Below are positions 54,181 to 63,305 of a DNA stretch of 64,000 bases, piece after piece. The stretch spans positions 1-64,000 of the forward strand of contig NZ_JACHZF010000018.1 in the NCBI RefSeq assembly GCF_014193375.1. Direction: 5' to 3'. The translations under genes and the position numbers were made by a program. The DNA is from Halomonas campaniensis (GTDB lineage Bacteria > Pseudomonadota > Gammaproteobacteria > Pseudomonadales > Halomonadaceae). The notes beneath the pieces were generated by a model. That model searched no databases, was not told the DNA's origin, and worked only from the letters and a program-made list of their open reading frames with translations. Numbering within the stretch: position 1 is the stretch's first letter; each line of letters begins with the position of its first letter.

Positions 54181-54945
54181 TCAAAATCTGCCAAGGTGAG
54201 TTTGTGCTTGGCGTGCTCGCATTTTCCAAAGTTGCCAGGGCCTTTCCACCTGCCCCTCGGTCGTCTCCCTGGCTGAGCGTGCCTCGTCGAGGGTAAGGTA
54301 CTCGATGGGGCCAAGTCGCAGTGCATCAGCTTGAAGCCGTGCATTTACTTCGACATAGATGGCTCGATAGACTGCTTGCTTCAAGGTAGGTCCGGCGACC
54401 GTCGCGCCATGCCCACGCATCAGTACGACATTGTCGTTTCCCAGGGAATCGGCAAGTGAAGCCCCCAGCGAACGATCCCGGATCAGCAGGTCAGTCGCCG
54501 TGCCTGCCGTGTCCCGGATCTCGAAGATCGGCGCACCAGCACCCAAGAAGCCGCTCATATGGCACATCGGCCGCAAAGGAGTCGACTTGACGGCACTGAA
54601 GGGGACGACGGAAGGAGAGTGGCTATGTACAACCGCCATGACATCCGGTCGTGCCCGGTAGATCTCTCCATGAATGAAGCGCTCAAGATAGACGGGCCGG
54701 TCATCTGCATCGATGGGGTTGCCATCGAGATCGAATGTCAGGATATCGTCCAACGTGACGAGCCCGGGTGCCATGTTCCGCGCCAGCAGAAACCGTTCGG
54801 TATTTTCCGGGTGCCGGATGCTGACATGTCCGAAGGCATCGAGTACGCCTTCATTGAAAAGGATATGGTTAGCATCTACGAGGTCCCTCAATAGATCTTC
54901 TGTGCTTTGGGTGGCCGTAACTGAGGTCGAATTATCGGTATTCAT
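54181..54945 (-). CDS. Class II aldolase/adducin family protein, possible aromatic decarboxylase (PhtC-like)
   Basis: 254-residue class II aldolase-fold protein. Metal-ligand histidines are in VVHSHSPSV and RGHGATVAG; the N-terminal FNEGVLDAFGHVSIRHPENTERFLLARNMAPG is typical of the branch that includes 3,4-dihydroxyphthalate 2-decarboxylase (PhtC) of Arthrobacter and other non-oxidative decarboxylases. In this cluster a decarboxylase is a better guess than an aldolase. It is the last gene of the minus-strand operon behind marR. Confidence 0.75.
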   Translation of the reverse strand: MNTDNSTSVTATQSTEDLLRDLVDANHILFNEGVLDAFGHVSIRHPENTERFLLARNMAPGLVTLDDILTFDLDGNPIDADDRPVYLERFIHGEIYRARPDVMAVVHSHSPSVVPFSAVKSTPLRPMCHMSGFLGAGAPIFEIRDTAGTATDLLIRDRSLGASLADSLGNDNVVLMRGHGATVAGPTLKQAVYRAIYVEVNARLQADALRLGPIEYLTLDEARSARETTEGQVERPWQLWKMRARQAQTHLGRF

Positions 54946-54991
54946 CGCTATTCCATAGGGTGGTGAGTGTATAAGTGGTCGGGGTCAGAAA

Positions 54992-55477
54992 TTATTCGTT
55001 AGCCTCGGCCAAGTTGCTGATGATCTTGAGCAAGGTGCGCCGTGTCACTCGAAGATCTTCACATTCGACACCTTGCACGGCAATATCATTGACTTCCTCA
55101 GCCAGTGGGATCAGGGTTTTCTTGAGATTACGCCCTTTTTCCGTAAGGTAGATATGTATGTTCTTGCGGTTACCATTGAGTTGTCGGCGCTCGATCAGGC
55201 CTTTGGCCTCCATTGCTTTCAGGGCGGTAAAGGTCGTGGGCTCCATCAGTCCAGCCTGTTCACTGAGCTCGCGTTGCGTCAATCCTTCCGTTACCCAGAG
55301 GATGCGCAGAAACGACCAGTGGCCGAAGCTTACTGAGTGCTCTGCCAAGCGTGTCTGTAGGCTCTTTGTCAGAACTCGGCCTGCATCGCGTATCAAGTGG
55401 GCCAGGCGATCGTCCGGAACATCCTCTTGCCAATGACGAAGAACCGTTTGCGTTTCCCTATTGTTGGTACGGGGCAT
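54992..55477 (-). CDS. MarR family transcriptional regulator
   Basis: 161-residue winged-helix regulator: HSVSFGHWSFLRILWVTEGLTQRELSEQAGLMEPTTFTALKAMEAKGLIERRQLNGNRKNIHIYLTEKGR is the complete MarR DNA-binding region with its wing (GNRKNI). GGAGG eight bases before ATG 55477 fixes the start. It lies inside the operon that runs from 57730 to 54181 and is the only regulator in the island, so it is the best candidate for binding the two TTAGATAT sites. It probably responds to the aromatic acid or its CoA/diol product. Confidence 0.87.
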   Translation of the reverse strand: MPRTNNRETQTVLRHWQEDVPDDRLAHLIRDAGRVLTKSLQTRLAEHSVSFGHWSFLRILWVTEGLTQRELSEQAGLMEPTTFTALKAMEAKGLIERRQLNGNRKNIHIYLTEKGRNLKKTLIPLAEEVNDIAVQGVECEDLRVTRRTLLKIISNLAEANE

Positions 55478-55542
55478 CGTGACGTCCTCCAAGAAAGCAA
55501 TATTGCCCTACTCCAACGTTTCATTATAACACACCAGTTCCG

Positions 55543-56724
55543 TCATGCGTGCTGGTGAGATAGCGTGACTTCATGTCCATGTCGTGCGGATTCAAGCAGT
55601 GCAAAACAGACTTCCATCGTGGCCATGCCCCATTCGCCGGTGTGAATGGGGGGACGGTCATGGCGTATGGCACCTATCAGTTCATCCAGGACTTCACGCC
55701 TCGGGATCTCCGGTGACGGCAATGTTTCTAGATAGCGGCGAGTATGGGCATAGACCTGTACCCCGTGCGGTAGGGGACGAAGGTCGGCACCATCACAGGA
55801 AACAAGGATGAAGCCAAAATGATTGTGTGCCGAGTCTGGTAGTTGACTATTGGCTAGGGACAGGCCGGCGCCATAGGTGCGGGTATTCTTGAGAGCGGTC
55901 TCCTCTTCGGGTCCTTGAATCTTCGCCAGCTTCGCCCTGGCAGTGCCGTACTGGTTGGGATCTCGAGGCTGGCCTAGTTCGCCAGACCATCCGCAGAGTT
56001 CGTCGCTATCAAAATGCGCGAATCCGCTGTAGGTCATGTTGGCAAAGACACCGTTATTGAAGGTGAGTAGCGCACTATAGGCGCCTTCCGTGGGGCGTGC
56101 AGGATCCCAGCTTCCAGTGGCGGCCCGTACGCTTTTGACGTGCCCGCCGCCGAGTAGACGCACGATATCGACCTGATGAGCAGCCTGGCTGAACACCACA
56201 CCGCCGCCCTGCGAGGTATCCAGCTCTTCCGGACGGCGGGGGCGGTAGAGAAAGTCGGTGTAATTGAGGGCGCTGATCATGCGCACCGCCCCGAACCCTT
56301 GGCTGTCGATCATCTCGCGAGTGCGCAGATAAGGCGCATCGAAGCTATGACTGTGTCCGACGACTAGCCAGCGTCTGGCGCGGCGCATGGCATCGATCAT
56401 GGCCTGGCAATCCTCAAGGGAGAGTGCCATCGGCTTCTCGACTAGGGCATGCTTGCCATGTGCCGCCGCCAGTTCGACATGCTCGCGATGCAGCTGGTGG
56501 GGAGTGGCGACATATATCGCTTCCACGTCAGGATCGGCGCACAGGTCGGCGACCTGGGCATAGGTTCTCGCGCCGAAGTCGGCTCTAAACTGCCGGCGAG
56601 CCTCCTCTCGCGGATCGGCTGCTCCCACTAAGCGAATACCTGGATGGGCCGCGAGGGTGGGCAACAGCAGCATGAAGCCACGCCCTAGGCCGGCAACGCC
56701 GAGTTTCAAGCGGGGTACTGGCAT
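55543..56724 (-). CDS. Gfo/Idh/MocA family dehydrogenase, likely cis-dihydrodiol dehydrogenase (Pht4-like)
   Basis: 393-residue oxidoreductase. The N-terminal Rossmann domain has GVAGLGRGFML and the family's VEKPMALSLEDC; the second half is the Gfo/Idh C-terminal fold with GGGVVFSQAAHQVDIVRLLGG. Phthalate 4,5-dihydrodiol dehydrogenase (Pht4/OphB) belongs to this family, so NAD-dependent rearomatisation of the dihydrodiol to 4,5-dihydroxyphthalate is the likely reaction. ATG 56724 is preceded by GGAG; an in-frame ATG at 56748 adds eight residues. Confidence 0.83.
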   Translation of the reverse strand: MPVPRLKLGVAGLGRGFMLLLPTLAAHPGIRLVGAADPREEARRQFRADFGARTYAQVADLCADPDVEAIYVATPHQLHREHVELAAAHGKHALVEKPMALSLEDCQAMIDAMRRARRWLVVGHSHSFDAPYLRTREMIDSQGFGAVRMISALNYTDFLYRPRRPEELDTSQGGGVVFSQAAHQVDIVRLLGGGHVKSVRAATGSWDPARPTEGAYSALLTFNNGVFANMTYSGFAHFDSDELCGWSGELGQPRDPNQYGTARAKLAKIQGPEEETALKNTRTYGAGLSLANSQLPDSAHNHFGFILVSCDGADLRPLPHGVQVYAHTRRYLETLPSPEIPRREVLDELIGAIRHDRPPIHTGEWGMATMEVCFALLESARHGHEVTLSHQHA

Positions 56725-56752
56725 CGTGAGCACTCCGTGGTGATGCAATGGA

Positions 56753-57730
56753 TTATTCCGCTAGATCGATTACCAGTTCCTTCGAACGTGCGCGCGAGAC
56801 ACAGACCATGATGTGATTCTGTCGCTCGGCTTCTGACAAAACCAGGTCACGGTGCTCCGCCTCACCTTCCAACAGCCGGGTTCGACAGGAGCCGCAGGTA
56901 CCACTTTCGCAGGAGTAGGGCACATGATGGCCGTTCACTCTCAATGCCTCGAGGATCGATACGCCTGCCGGTACCGGAATCGCCTCGCCGGTCTTGTGGA
57001 GGCGTACGGTGAAAGGCGTATCCTCTACTGTGCTGGCTGTCTGGCTCCCGCCGAAGTCCTCGAAGTGCACACTGGAGGGTGTCCAGTGGCCGGTCATGTC
57101 GCGAACCGCCTCCATCAGTCCCCGGGGGCCGCAACAGTAGATGTGGGCTCCCTTGGGCTGCTCGAGGACCGGCCACAGGTCATAGGCGTTGTCGGGATCG
57201 CCATGGTCATGATGGATCACCACCTTGCCTCGATACTCGGGGGCGCTGAGTTCCTCGAGAAAGGCAGTTTGCGACGGCTCGCGCGTCAAGTAATAGAGCT
57301 TGAAGGGTTTGCCTCCCGTTGCCTGCAGGTGATGAATCATCGAGAGAATCGGGGTGATGCCGATTCCGCCGGCGATGAAAATGTAGCGAGCGGGGTTGCC
57401 TGTCAGCTCGAAGTCGTTGCGCGGCGCCGATACCTTGAGGTGATCGCCCACCCGGGTTTCGTCAATCAGGCTCCTCGATCCGCCGGTGCCTTCCTCCTCG
57501 CGCTTGACCGCAATGACATACCGCTCCTGCTCGTCGGGATCGTTGCACAGCGAGTAATGTCTCATCTGGCCGCTGGGAGTCTCGATGCGCACATGAGCTC
57601 CAGGTGCGAATTCGGGAAGGTCGTCGCCATTGGGGTCAACGAGCTCTATGCGGTAGATGCCATCAGCGATTGCGTCCAGTGCGGAGACGAGCAGTTCGCT
57701 CATGGGGAGTTCGTTGGAGGCGCTGGCCAT
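56753..57730 (-). CDS. PDR/VanB-type flavin iron-sulfur reductase (phthalate dioxygenase reductase)
   Basis: 325-residue electron-transfer protein with domains in the order FMN (RHYSLCND), NADH (FIAGGIGITPILSMI, YCCGPRGLM) and C-terminal plant-type [2Fe-2S] ferredoxin (YSCESGTCGSCRTRL with the last Cys in IMVCVS). This order is specific to phthalate dioxygenase reductase and VanB. It should pass electrons from NADH to the Rieske oxygenase at 46786. First gene of the minus-strand operon; its promoter contains the same operator as the oxygenase. Confidence 0.9.
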   Translation of the reverse strand: MASASNELPMSELLVSALDAIADGIYRIELVDPNGDDLPEFAPGAHVRIETPSGQMRHYSLCNDPDEQERYVIAVKREEEGTGGSRSLIDETRVGDHLKVSAPRNDFELTGNPARYIFIAGGIGITPILSMIHHLQATGGKPFKLYYLTREPSQTAFLEELSAPEYRGKVVIHHDHGDPDNAYDLWPVLEQPKGAHIYCCGPRGLMEAVRDMTGHWTPSSVHFEDFGGSQTASTVEDTPFTVRLHKTGEAIPVPAGVSILEALRVNGHHVPYSCESGTCGSCRTRLLEGEAEHRDLVLSEAERQNHIMVCVSRARSKELVIDLAE

Positions 57731-57765
57731 TGGATACCCACCTTTCTTGTCATGTGGCTGAATAT

Positions 57766-57781
57766 ACTTCTATATCTAAGT
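57766..57781. promoter_or_regulatory. Operator shared with the oxygenase promoter
   Basis: Minus strand ACTTAGATATAGAAGT agrees at 13 of 16 positions with AGTTAGATATCTAAGT at 46713-46728. Confidence 0.6.
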
Positions 57782-57797
57782 ATTTTTCCGGCGACAA
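57769..57797 (-). promoter_or_regulatory. Promoter of the reductase operon
   Basis: On the minus strand TTGTCG (57797-57792) and TATAGA (57774-57769) are 17 bases apart, ending 38 bases before the reductase start. The -10 lies inside the operator 57766-57781, which fits repression. Confidence 0.5.
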
Positions 57798-58183
57798 TGC
57801 AAGACATGAGGTTGCGACTTTGGTCGCATGGGCTGGGTGCCGCCTGTTGCGGCTCGACACGCTGCCAACCTGACTGTGGAGAGGGCTGGCATGGCCAGGA
57901 AGAGATGGAGGCGAGGAGGGCGTAGGTCCGCTGGGCTGTGTGCCGCCGGTCCAGTATGTCAACGAAGTACAGCTAGGGAGCGAATCCCGTGTTGAGCGTG
58001 GGCTCCTGTCAATGGCCATCTGAGGAGAGGTCACCGGGGTTGAAGTCGTCGGTTATTCCTTGAGAGAGTAAAATGACCTGTGTCAAAGAAAATATCTCAT
58101 GTCGTCCTATGATGGTTAGATATGAAAGTATTTTGCAGCGTGCGTTTTTTGCACTGATTTACCAACCTGGAGGATGGGACATC

Positions 58184-58627
58184 ATGAATATCCGTATCGA
58201 TTGTTTGGTGGCTGGCATGCAAAGGGTTTCGGATTTTTTCTATAAAAGTTCTCTCTCGAAAGTGGTCCTCGATATACAGGAGGGATCTACCGAAACCTAT
58301 CGAAAGATGATTCAGGATGCCGACTTCAAGCTTGAAGCCGATTTCGAGCGAGAAGTGGCGAGGCAGCTGAGCAGTGGTGGCCGCTGGGGTTTGATACCAG
58401 CCGAAACGCTGATGCCGGTGATGATGAGTCGGTTTGGGGTGTCGAGGAATGACTTTTCAAACACAGAGTCGTCTCAGCTTGAAGCCTTGGAGGAAGCTTG
58501 CAATAACTGTCCGGTAGTTGGTATCTGCTGGAAGTCCATGCGTTCAGGAGCTTCTGTCGCGGAGGCTCGAAATTTCTGTCCCAGTGCGAAATTTTTTGAA
58601 AGGTTGGGTAAGGTCCTGATTCCGTGA
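58184..58627 (+). CDS. DUF6455-like cysteine-rich small protein, 3' end reshaped by an IS
   Basis: 147 residues of unknown function. The C-terminal part ALEEACNNCPVVGICWKSMR with ARNFCPSAKFFERL matches the Cys pattern of the DUF6455 family (C..C....C, then FCP.A). GGAGG lies ten bases before ATG 58184; in-frame ATGs upstream would give up to 184 residues. The stop falls inside the left inverted repeat of the IS1380 element, so the last four codons come from the IS and the original C terminus is lost or altered. AT-rich like the island's centre. Confidence 0.6.
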   Translation: MNIRIDCLVAGMQRVSDFFYKSSLSKVVLDIQEGSTETYRKMIQDADFKLEADFEREVARQLSSGGRWGLIPAETLMPVMMSRFGVSRNDFSNTESSQLEALEEACNNCPVVGICWKSMRSGASVAEARNFCPSAKFFERLGKVLIP

Positions 58628-58634
58628 AGCCAGC
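58614..58634 (+). repeat. IS1380 left inverted repeat
   Basis: Partner of 62683-62703 on the other strand; TCCTGA and TCCGTGA are shared exactly. Confidence 0.75.
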
Positions 58635-58842
58635 GCCGACACTTCCCCTATCACCGCCAGCGAGCATTTTTTGACCTCCGATTCCGTCTCAACCGCTGAA
58701 CGCATACCGGGGAGGGCCAACCATGGCGACGCCGACCGGCGAGAGCAGCCCATTTTGACATGCATTTCTACCCGCCGGACACGGTGATACTGGCTGCCGG
58801 TAACCGTCAGCCCTCTGCGTGGTGCCTTTGTCCGACAGGCGA

Positions 58843-59881
58843 TCAGCATGGCGTTCCTTGCGGATAGCGCAGGCGGCTTCGCAGGGTGTTCAATACCGTC
58901 ATGCGTCCGATGTCCTGCCCGAAGTCGAGGACGATCTGGCGCGCCTTGTGAATCACGAGCGCCGCACGATGCACCAGTTCTTGTAGCACGGTGCGTATCC
59001 GGCGCCGTTTGGCGGGATGACGCACCGGGCTCAGCTCGCCGGTCATGCCCAGCTGTCCCATCAGTCGCAGGATGTTGTAGGCCAGCTGGGCGAGGCGCAG
59101 GATCAGATCGTTGGTGGCGAACTTGCCCGACGGCAGCCGCTCCAGGTCGAGATTGGTCTTGATTTCGCTGTGGAATTGCTCGTGAGTGGCATGTGCCTGG
59201 TAGCGCTTGATCACCGCCTCCGGCGACTCGTCGAGGCTGGTCCACCAGCCTTCCAGCTCATAGTTTGGTTCGAGCAGCAACTGACCATCGCGATCGGCAG
59301 TGCGCTCGACCAGGCGCATCACGCGTTGGACGACGTATTCGGTCCTGTTGTCGTCTTGGATCGAGACGGTCTGCGTCCACAGCGCCTGGCGCTTGCCAGG
59401 ACGCAGCTCTTCCCAATAGTCCGCCGCCACGGCCCGCCAGGTTTCCTGATCGGCCGTGGCCGAGCCGCGCGGGTTCCATTTGACGACATAGTCGAGCCGG
59501 CGCCCCTCGTCGGCAAAGACCTGGCGCTGCTGTTCGAGAAGCGCCAGGTGCGCCTGGCTGTCGAAGCCGCTGTCCTCGCGTAACAGGATCGGTTGCTCGG
59601 TCAGGCCTTGGGCGCGAGGCAGTACTCGCTCCAGGAAGGCGTTGCTCTCCTTCATGGTGTGCTGCTTGCCAGGACGCAGCTCCAGGCCCAGGCACCACCC
59701 TTCGTTGCCCAGATAGGCGGCGATCGGGGTGTAGCCATCGACCTTCTGGTAGGTCCGCGAGACGCCTTCCTTCTTCGAGTTGCTGTTGTCTATGACGAAG
59801 GTGTCGATGTCCAGGCAGACGTGTGTTGTTTCGGCAGTGATCGGTGCCTCGACCTGTAGCGCGTCAATCTGGATGAGAAGC
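58843..59881 (-). pseudogene. IS1380 transposase, C-terminal part
   Basis: Encodes the DDE core of an IS1380 transposase. VCLDIDTFVIDNSNSKKEGVSR is the first catalytic Asp region, LREDSGFDS the second, and AHATHEQFHSEIKTNLDLERLPSGKFATNDLIL the Glu region, followed by a normal C terminus and stop at 58843. The first roughly 90 residues lie on the other side of the IS21 copy (62346-62610), so no intact transposase can be made from this copy. Confidence 0.88.
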
Positions 59882-59902
59882 CAGCGACAATCAGGATGAG
59901 AA
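59882..59902 (+). repeat. IS21 right-end inverted repeat
   Basis: CAGCGACAATCAGGATGAGA; differs from the other end at one base in 20. Confidence 0.8.
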
Positions 59903-59927
59903 CCGGGGTGTCGCGGCCCCTTCGCTT

Positions 59928-60793
59928 TTACCCTGCCTCGCCAGGTAAACAAGGCAGGTCAGGCGCATCATTGTCGCTGGGCGACACGGGGTGACTGGTC
60001 TTGCGTGTCGCGCGCGTCGCCGGCCTCCCGCGTGAGCGCTTGTTGTCCATCGCGGTGCGGCGACGGTAGCTGTCGACGTTGAGCTCGAAGAGGGTGGCGT
60101 GGTGGACCAGGCGGTCGACGGCGGCCAACGTCATGGCGGGATCGGGGAAGATCTTGCCCCACTCGCCGAATGGCTGGTTGGCGGTGATCAGCAGCGAGCG
60201 TTGCTCATAGCGGGCGCTGATCAGCTCGAACAGCACGCTGGTCTCGGCCTGATCCTTGGTGACATACGCCAGGTCGTCGAGGATCAGCAGATGGTACTTG
60301 TCGAGCTTGGCGATGGCGGCCTCGAGGGTAAGCTCCCGACGCGCTATCTGGAGCCGCTGCACCAGGTCGGTGGTGCGGGTGTAGAGCACCCGATAGCCCG
60401 CCTCCACCAAGGCCAGGCCGATGGCGGCGGCCAGGTGGCTCTTGCCCCCGCCAGGAGGGCCGAAGAGGATCAGGTTGGCGCCTTCATCGAGCCAGCGGTC
60501 ACCACTGGTCAAGGCCATCACCTGAGCCTGGGAGGCCATCGGCACCACCGTGAAATCGAAGTTGTCGAGCGTCTTGCCCGGCGGCAGCCGGGCAGTGCTC
60601 AAGTGGCGTTCGAGCCGGCGCCGGGCACGCTCGGCGAGCTCGTGTTCGGCGAGGGTGGCCAGCAGCCGCGCCGCCGGCCAGCCCTCCTGATCCGCTTGGT
60701 CGGCGAAGCGCGACCACACCGCCTTGATGGTGGGCAGGCGCAGGTCGTTGAGCATCAGGGCGAGCCGCGCGGCATCGGTCATCGAGGAAGCTT

Positions 60794-60797
<4 letters not shown>
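59928..60797 (-). CDS. istB: IS21 helper ATPase IstB
   Basis: 289-residue AAA+ protein that helps IstA choose targets. Walker A GPPGGGKSH, Walker B LLILDDLAY, sensor SLLITANQPFGEWGKIFPD and the C-terminal LVHHATLFELNVDSYRRR are the IstB pattern. Its ATG overlaps the istA stop by four bases (60794-60797), the normal IS21 arrangement. The reading frame is intact, with a C-terminal tail somewhat longer than usual. Confidence 0.93.
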
Positions 60798-62184
<1,387 letters not shown>

Positions 62185-62301
62185 CTAAGCCGGGTTGGCC
62201 GCGATCACCCGGCGGGCTCCCCTTGGGGATCCCGCCGTTCTTGTGTCGTCGAGGTCGTTCGGGCTACGCCCTCACGACGTCGACGACATAAGGTGTCGGC
62301 T

Positions 62302-62345
62302 TTCTCAACTTGATTGTCGCGTGACTCTCATCTTGATTGTCGCTG
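62302..62345 (-). repeat. IS21 left-end repeats, two copies
   Basis: Terminal copy 62326-62345 and inner copy 62302-62321 of the CGACAATCAA-TGAGA motif in the same orientation, typical transposase binding sites of IS21 ends. Confidence 0.75.
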
Positions 62346-62610
62346 CACACTCGACCAGTGACAGCAGGGTCGTGGACCAGGTGGCGGTGCGCGCCTGCAG
62401 GTCGTTGGCGGCAAGTTTCTCCAGCCGCTGTCGCAGCGTCGCCGTGCTCGGCACCTTTTGCAGGGTCAGCAGCTGTTGGAAGGGCTTGTCGCGGCGGAAG
62501 TTTTCGATGGCGTCATAGTCGCTCATGCCCAGACACAGCAGGCCCAGGTAGCTTTTGACCACGTCGCTGGTGCGCATGCCCAGCGTGGCGCGGAACTTGA
62601 CGTTGGGCAT
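62346..62610 (-). pseudogene. IS1380 transposase, N-terminal part
   Basis: Encodes RTSDVVKSYLGLLCLGMSDY, then AIENFRRDKPFQQLLTLQKV and STATLRQRLEKLA, the N-terminal domain of IS1380 transposases, ending at SLVECA where the IS21 end begins. The continuing half is at 58843-59881. Confidence 0.85.
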
Positions 62611-62682
62611 GGCACTGTCTGGGTGAATGGCGATATCCGCTATATTGCCATGCAGGTCAGTTGGTTAGAAACATTTCTGGGG

Positions 62683-62703
62683 GCCGGTCTCACGGATTCA
62701 GGA
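62683..62703 (-). repeat. IS1380 right inverted repeat
   Basis: Partner of 58614-58634. It ends two bases before the stop codon of the MarR gene at 62705. Confidence 0.75.
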
Positions 62704-62704
62704 T

Positions 62705-63178
62705 TTATTGTACCGCCTGGCGCACCGGCACTCGGCTCAGGTGGTTGTTCTCGTCGGCCAGGGTCTGCAGCAGCCGGCACAGGGTCTCGCGCTCCTGCTC
62801 CTGCAGGGGAGCGAGGATCTCCTCCTGCACCTCGGCCACGGAGGGTTCGGCGGCGTGGCGCAGGCGCTCCCCCTCCTTGGTCAGGGTCACCAGCATGGCG
62901 CGGCGATCCTCGGGGTTGCGCTGGCGGGTGACCAGGCCACGCTCCTCCAGCTTCTTCACCACCACGGCCACGGTGTTGCGGTCCAGGGCCGTATGGCCGC
63001 CCAGGGTGATCTGGTCGATGGAGCCGTGCTCCTCCAGCGCGCAGAGGATGATGTACTGCAGCTGGGTCAGCTGGTAGGCCTCGCACTTGCGCAGGAAGAT
63101 CGCCACGCTGATCTGGTGGCAGCGCCGGAGCAGGTTGCCGGGAAACTGGCTGGCCTCTGAGAAGGGGGCTGCGGTCAT
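62705..63178 (-). CDS. MarR family transcriptional regulator
   Basis: 157-residue winged-helix regulator: YQLTQLQYIILCALEEHGSIDQITLGGHTALDRNTVAVVVKKLEERGLVTRQRNPEDRRAMLVTLTKEGERL is a complete MarR DNA-binding region. The text is close to HpaR/BadR-like regulators of aromatic operons. ATG 63178 is used; an upstream ATG at 63232 adds 18 residues. The stop lies right at the IS1380 boundary, so the last residues could have been altered by the insertion, though length looks normal. It points the same way as the TRAP gene upstream. Confidence 0.85.
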   Translation of the reverse strand: MTAAPFSEASQFPGNLLRRCHQISVAIFLRKCEAYQLTQLQYIILCALEEHGSIDQITLGGHTALDRNTVAVVVKKLEERGLVTRQRNPEDRRAMLVTLTKEGERLRHAAEPSVAEVQEEILAPLQEQERETLCRLLQTLADENNHLSRVPVRQAVQ

Positions 63179-63270
63179 GGTCTCGTTCTGCTCGAGGATG
63201 GAAGGGAATAGCGTGAAGGCCACCCGCCGCATGCAGCGGGTAGCCTGCGCGCTAACTTAGCAGACCAGGT

Positions 63271-63293
63271 GGGCTCGGGCACCTGCCGAGCCC
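63271..63293 (-). terminator. Hairpin after the TRAP DctM gene
   Basis: GGGCTCGG (63271-63278) and CCGAGCCC (63286-63293) form an 8-bp stem with a 7-base loop, just past the end of the DctM gene. No T-run on either strand. Confidence 0.4.
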
Positions 63294-63305
63294 CGTCGGG
63301 GCACA

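Larger units (their letters stand above)
57731..58183. other. Gap between the reductase operon and the DUF6455-like gene
   Basis: About 450 bases. It contains the reductase promoter and operator at 57766-57797. In the rest (57800-58160) I see no gene, RNA or repeat, only AT-richer sequence toward 58080-58160. Confidence 0.5.
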
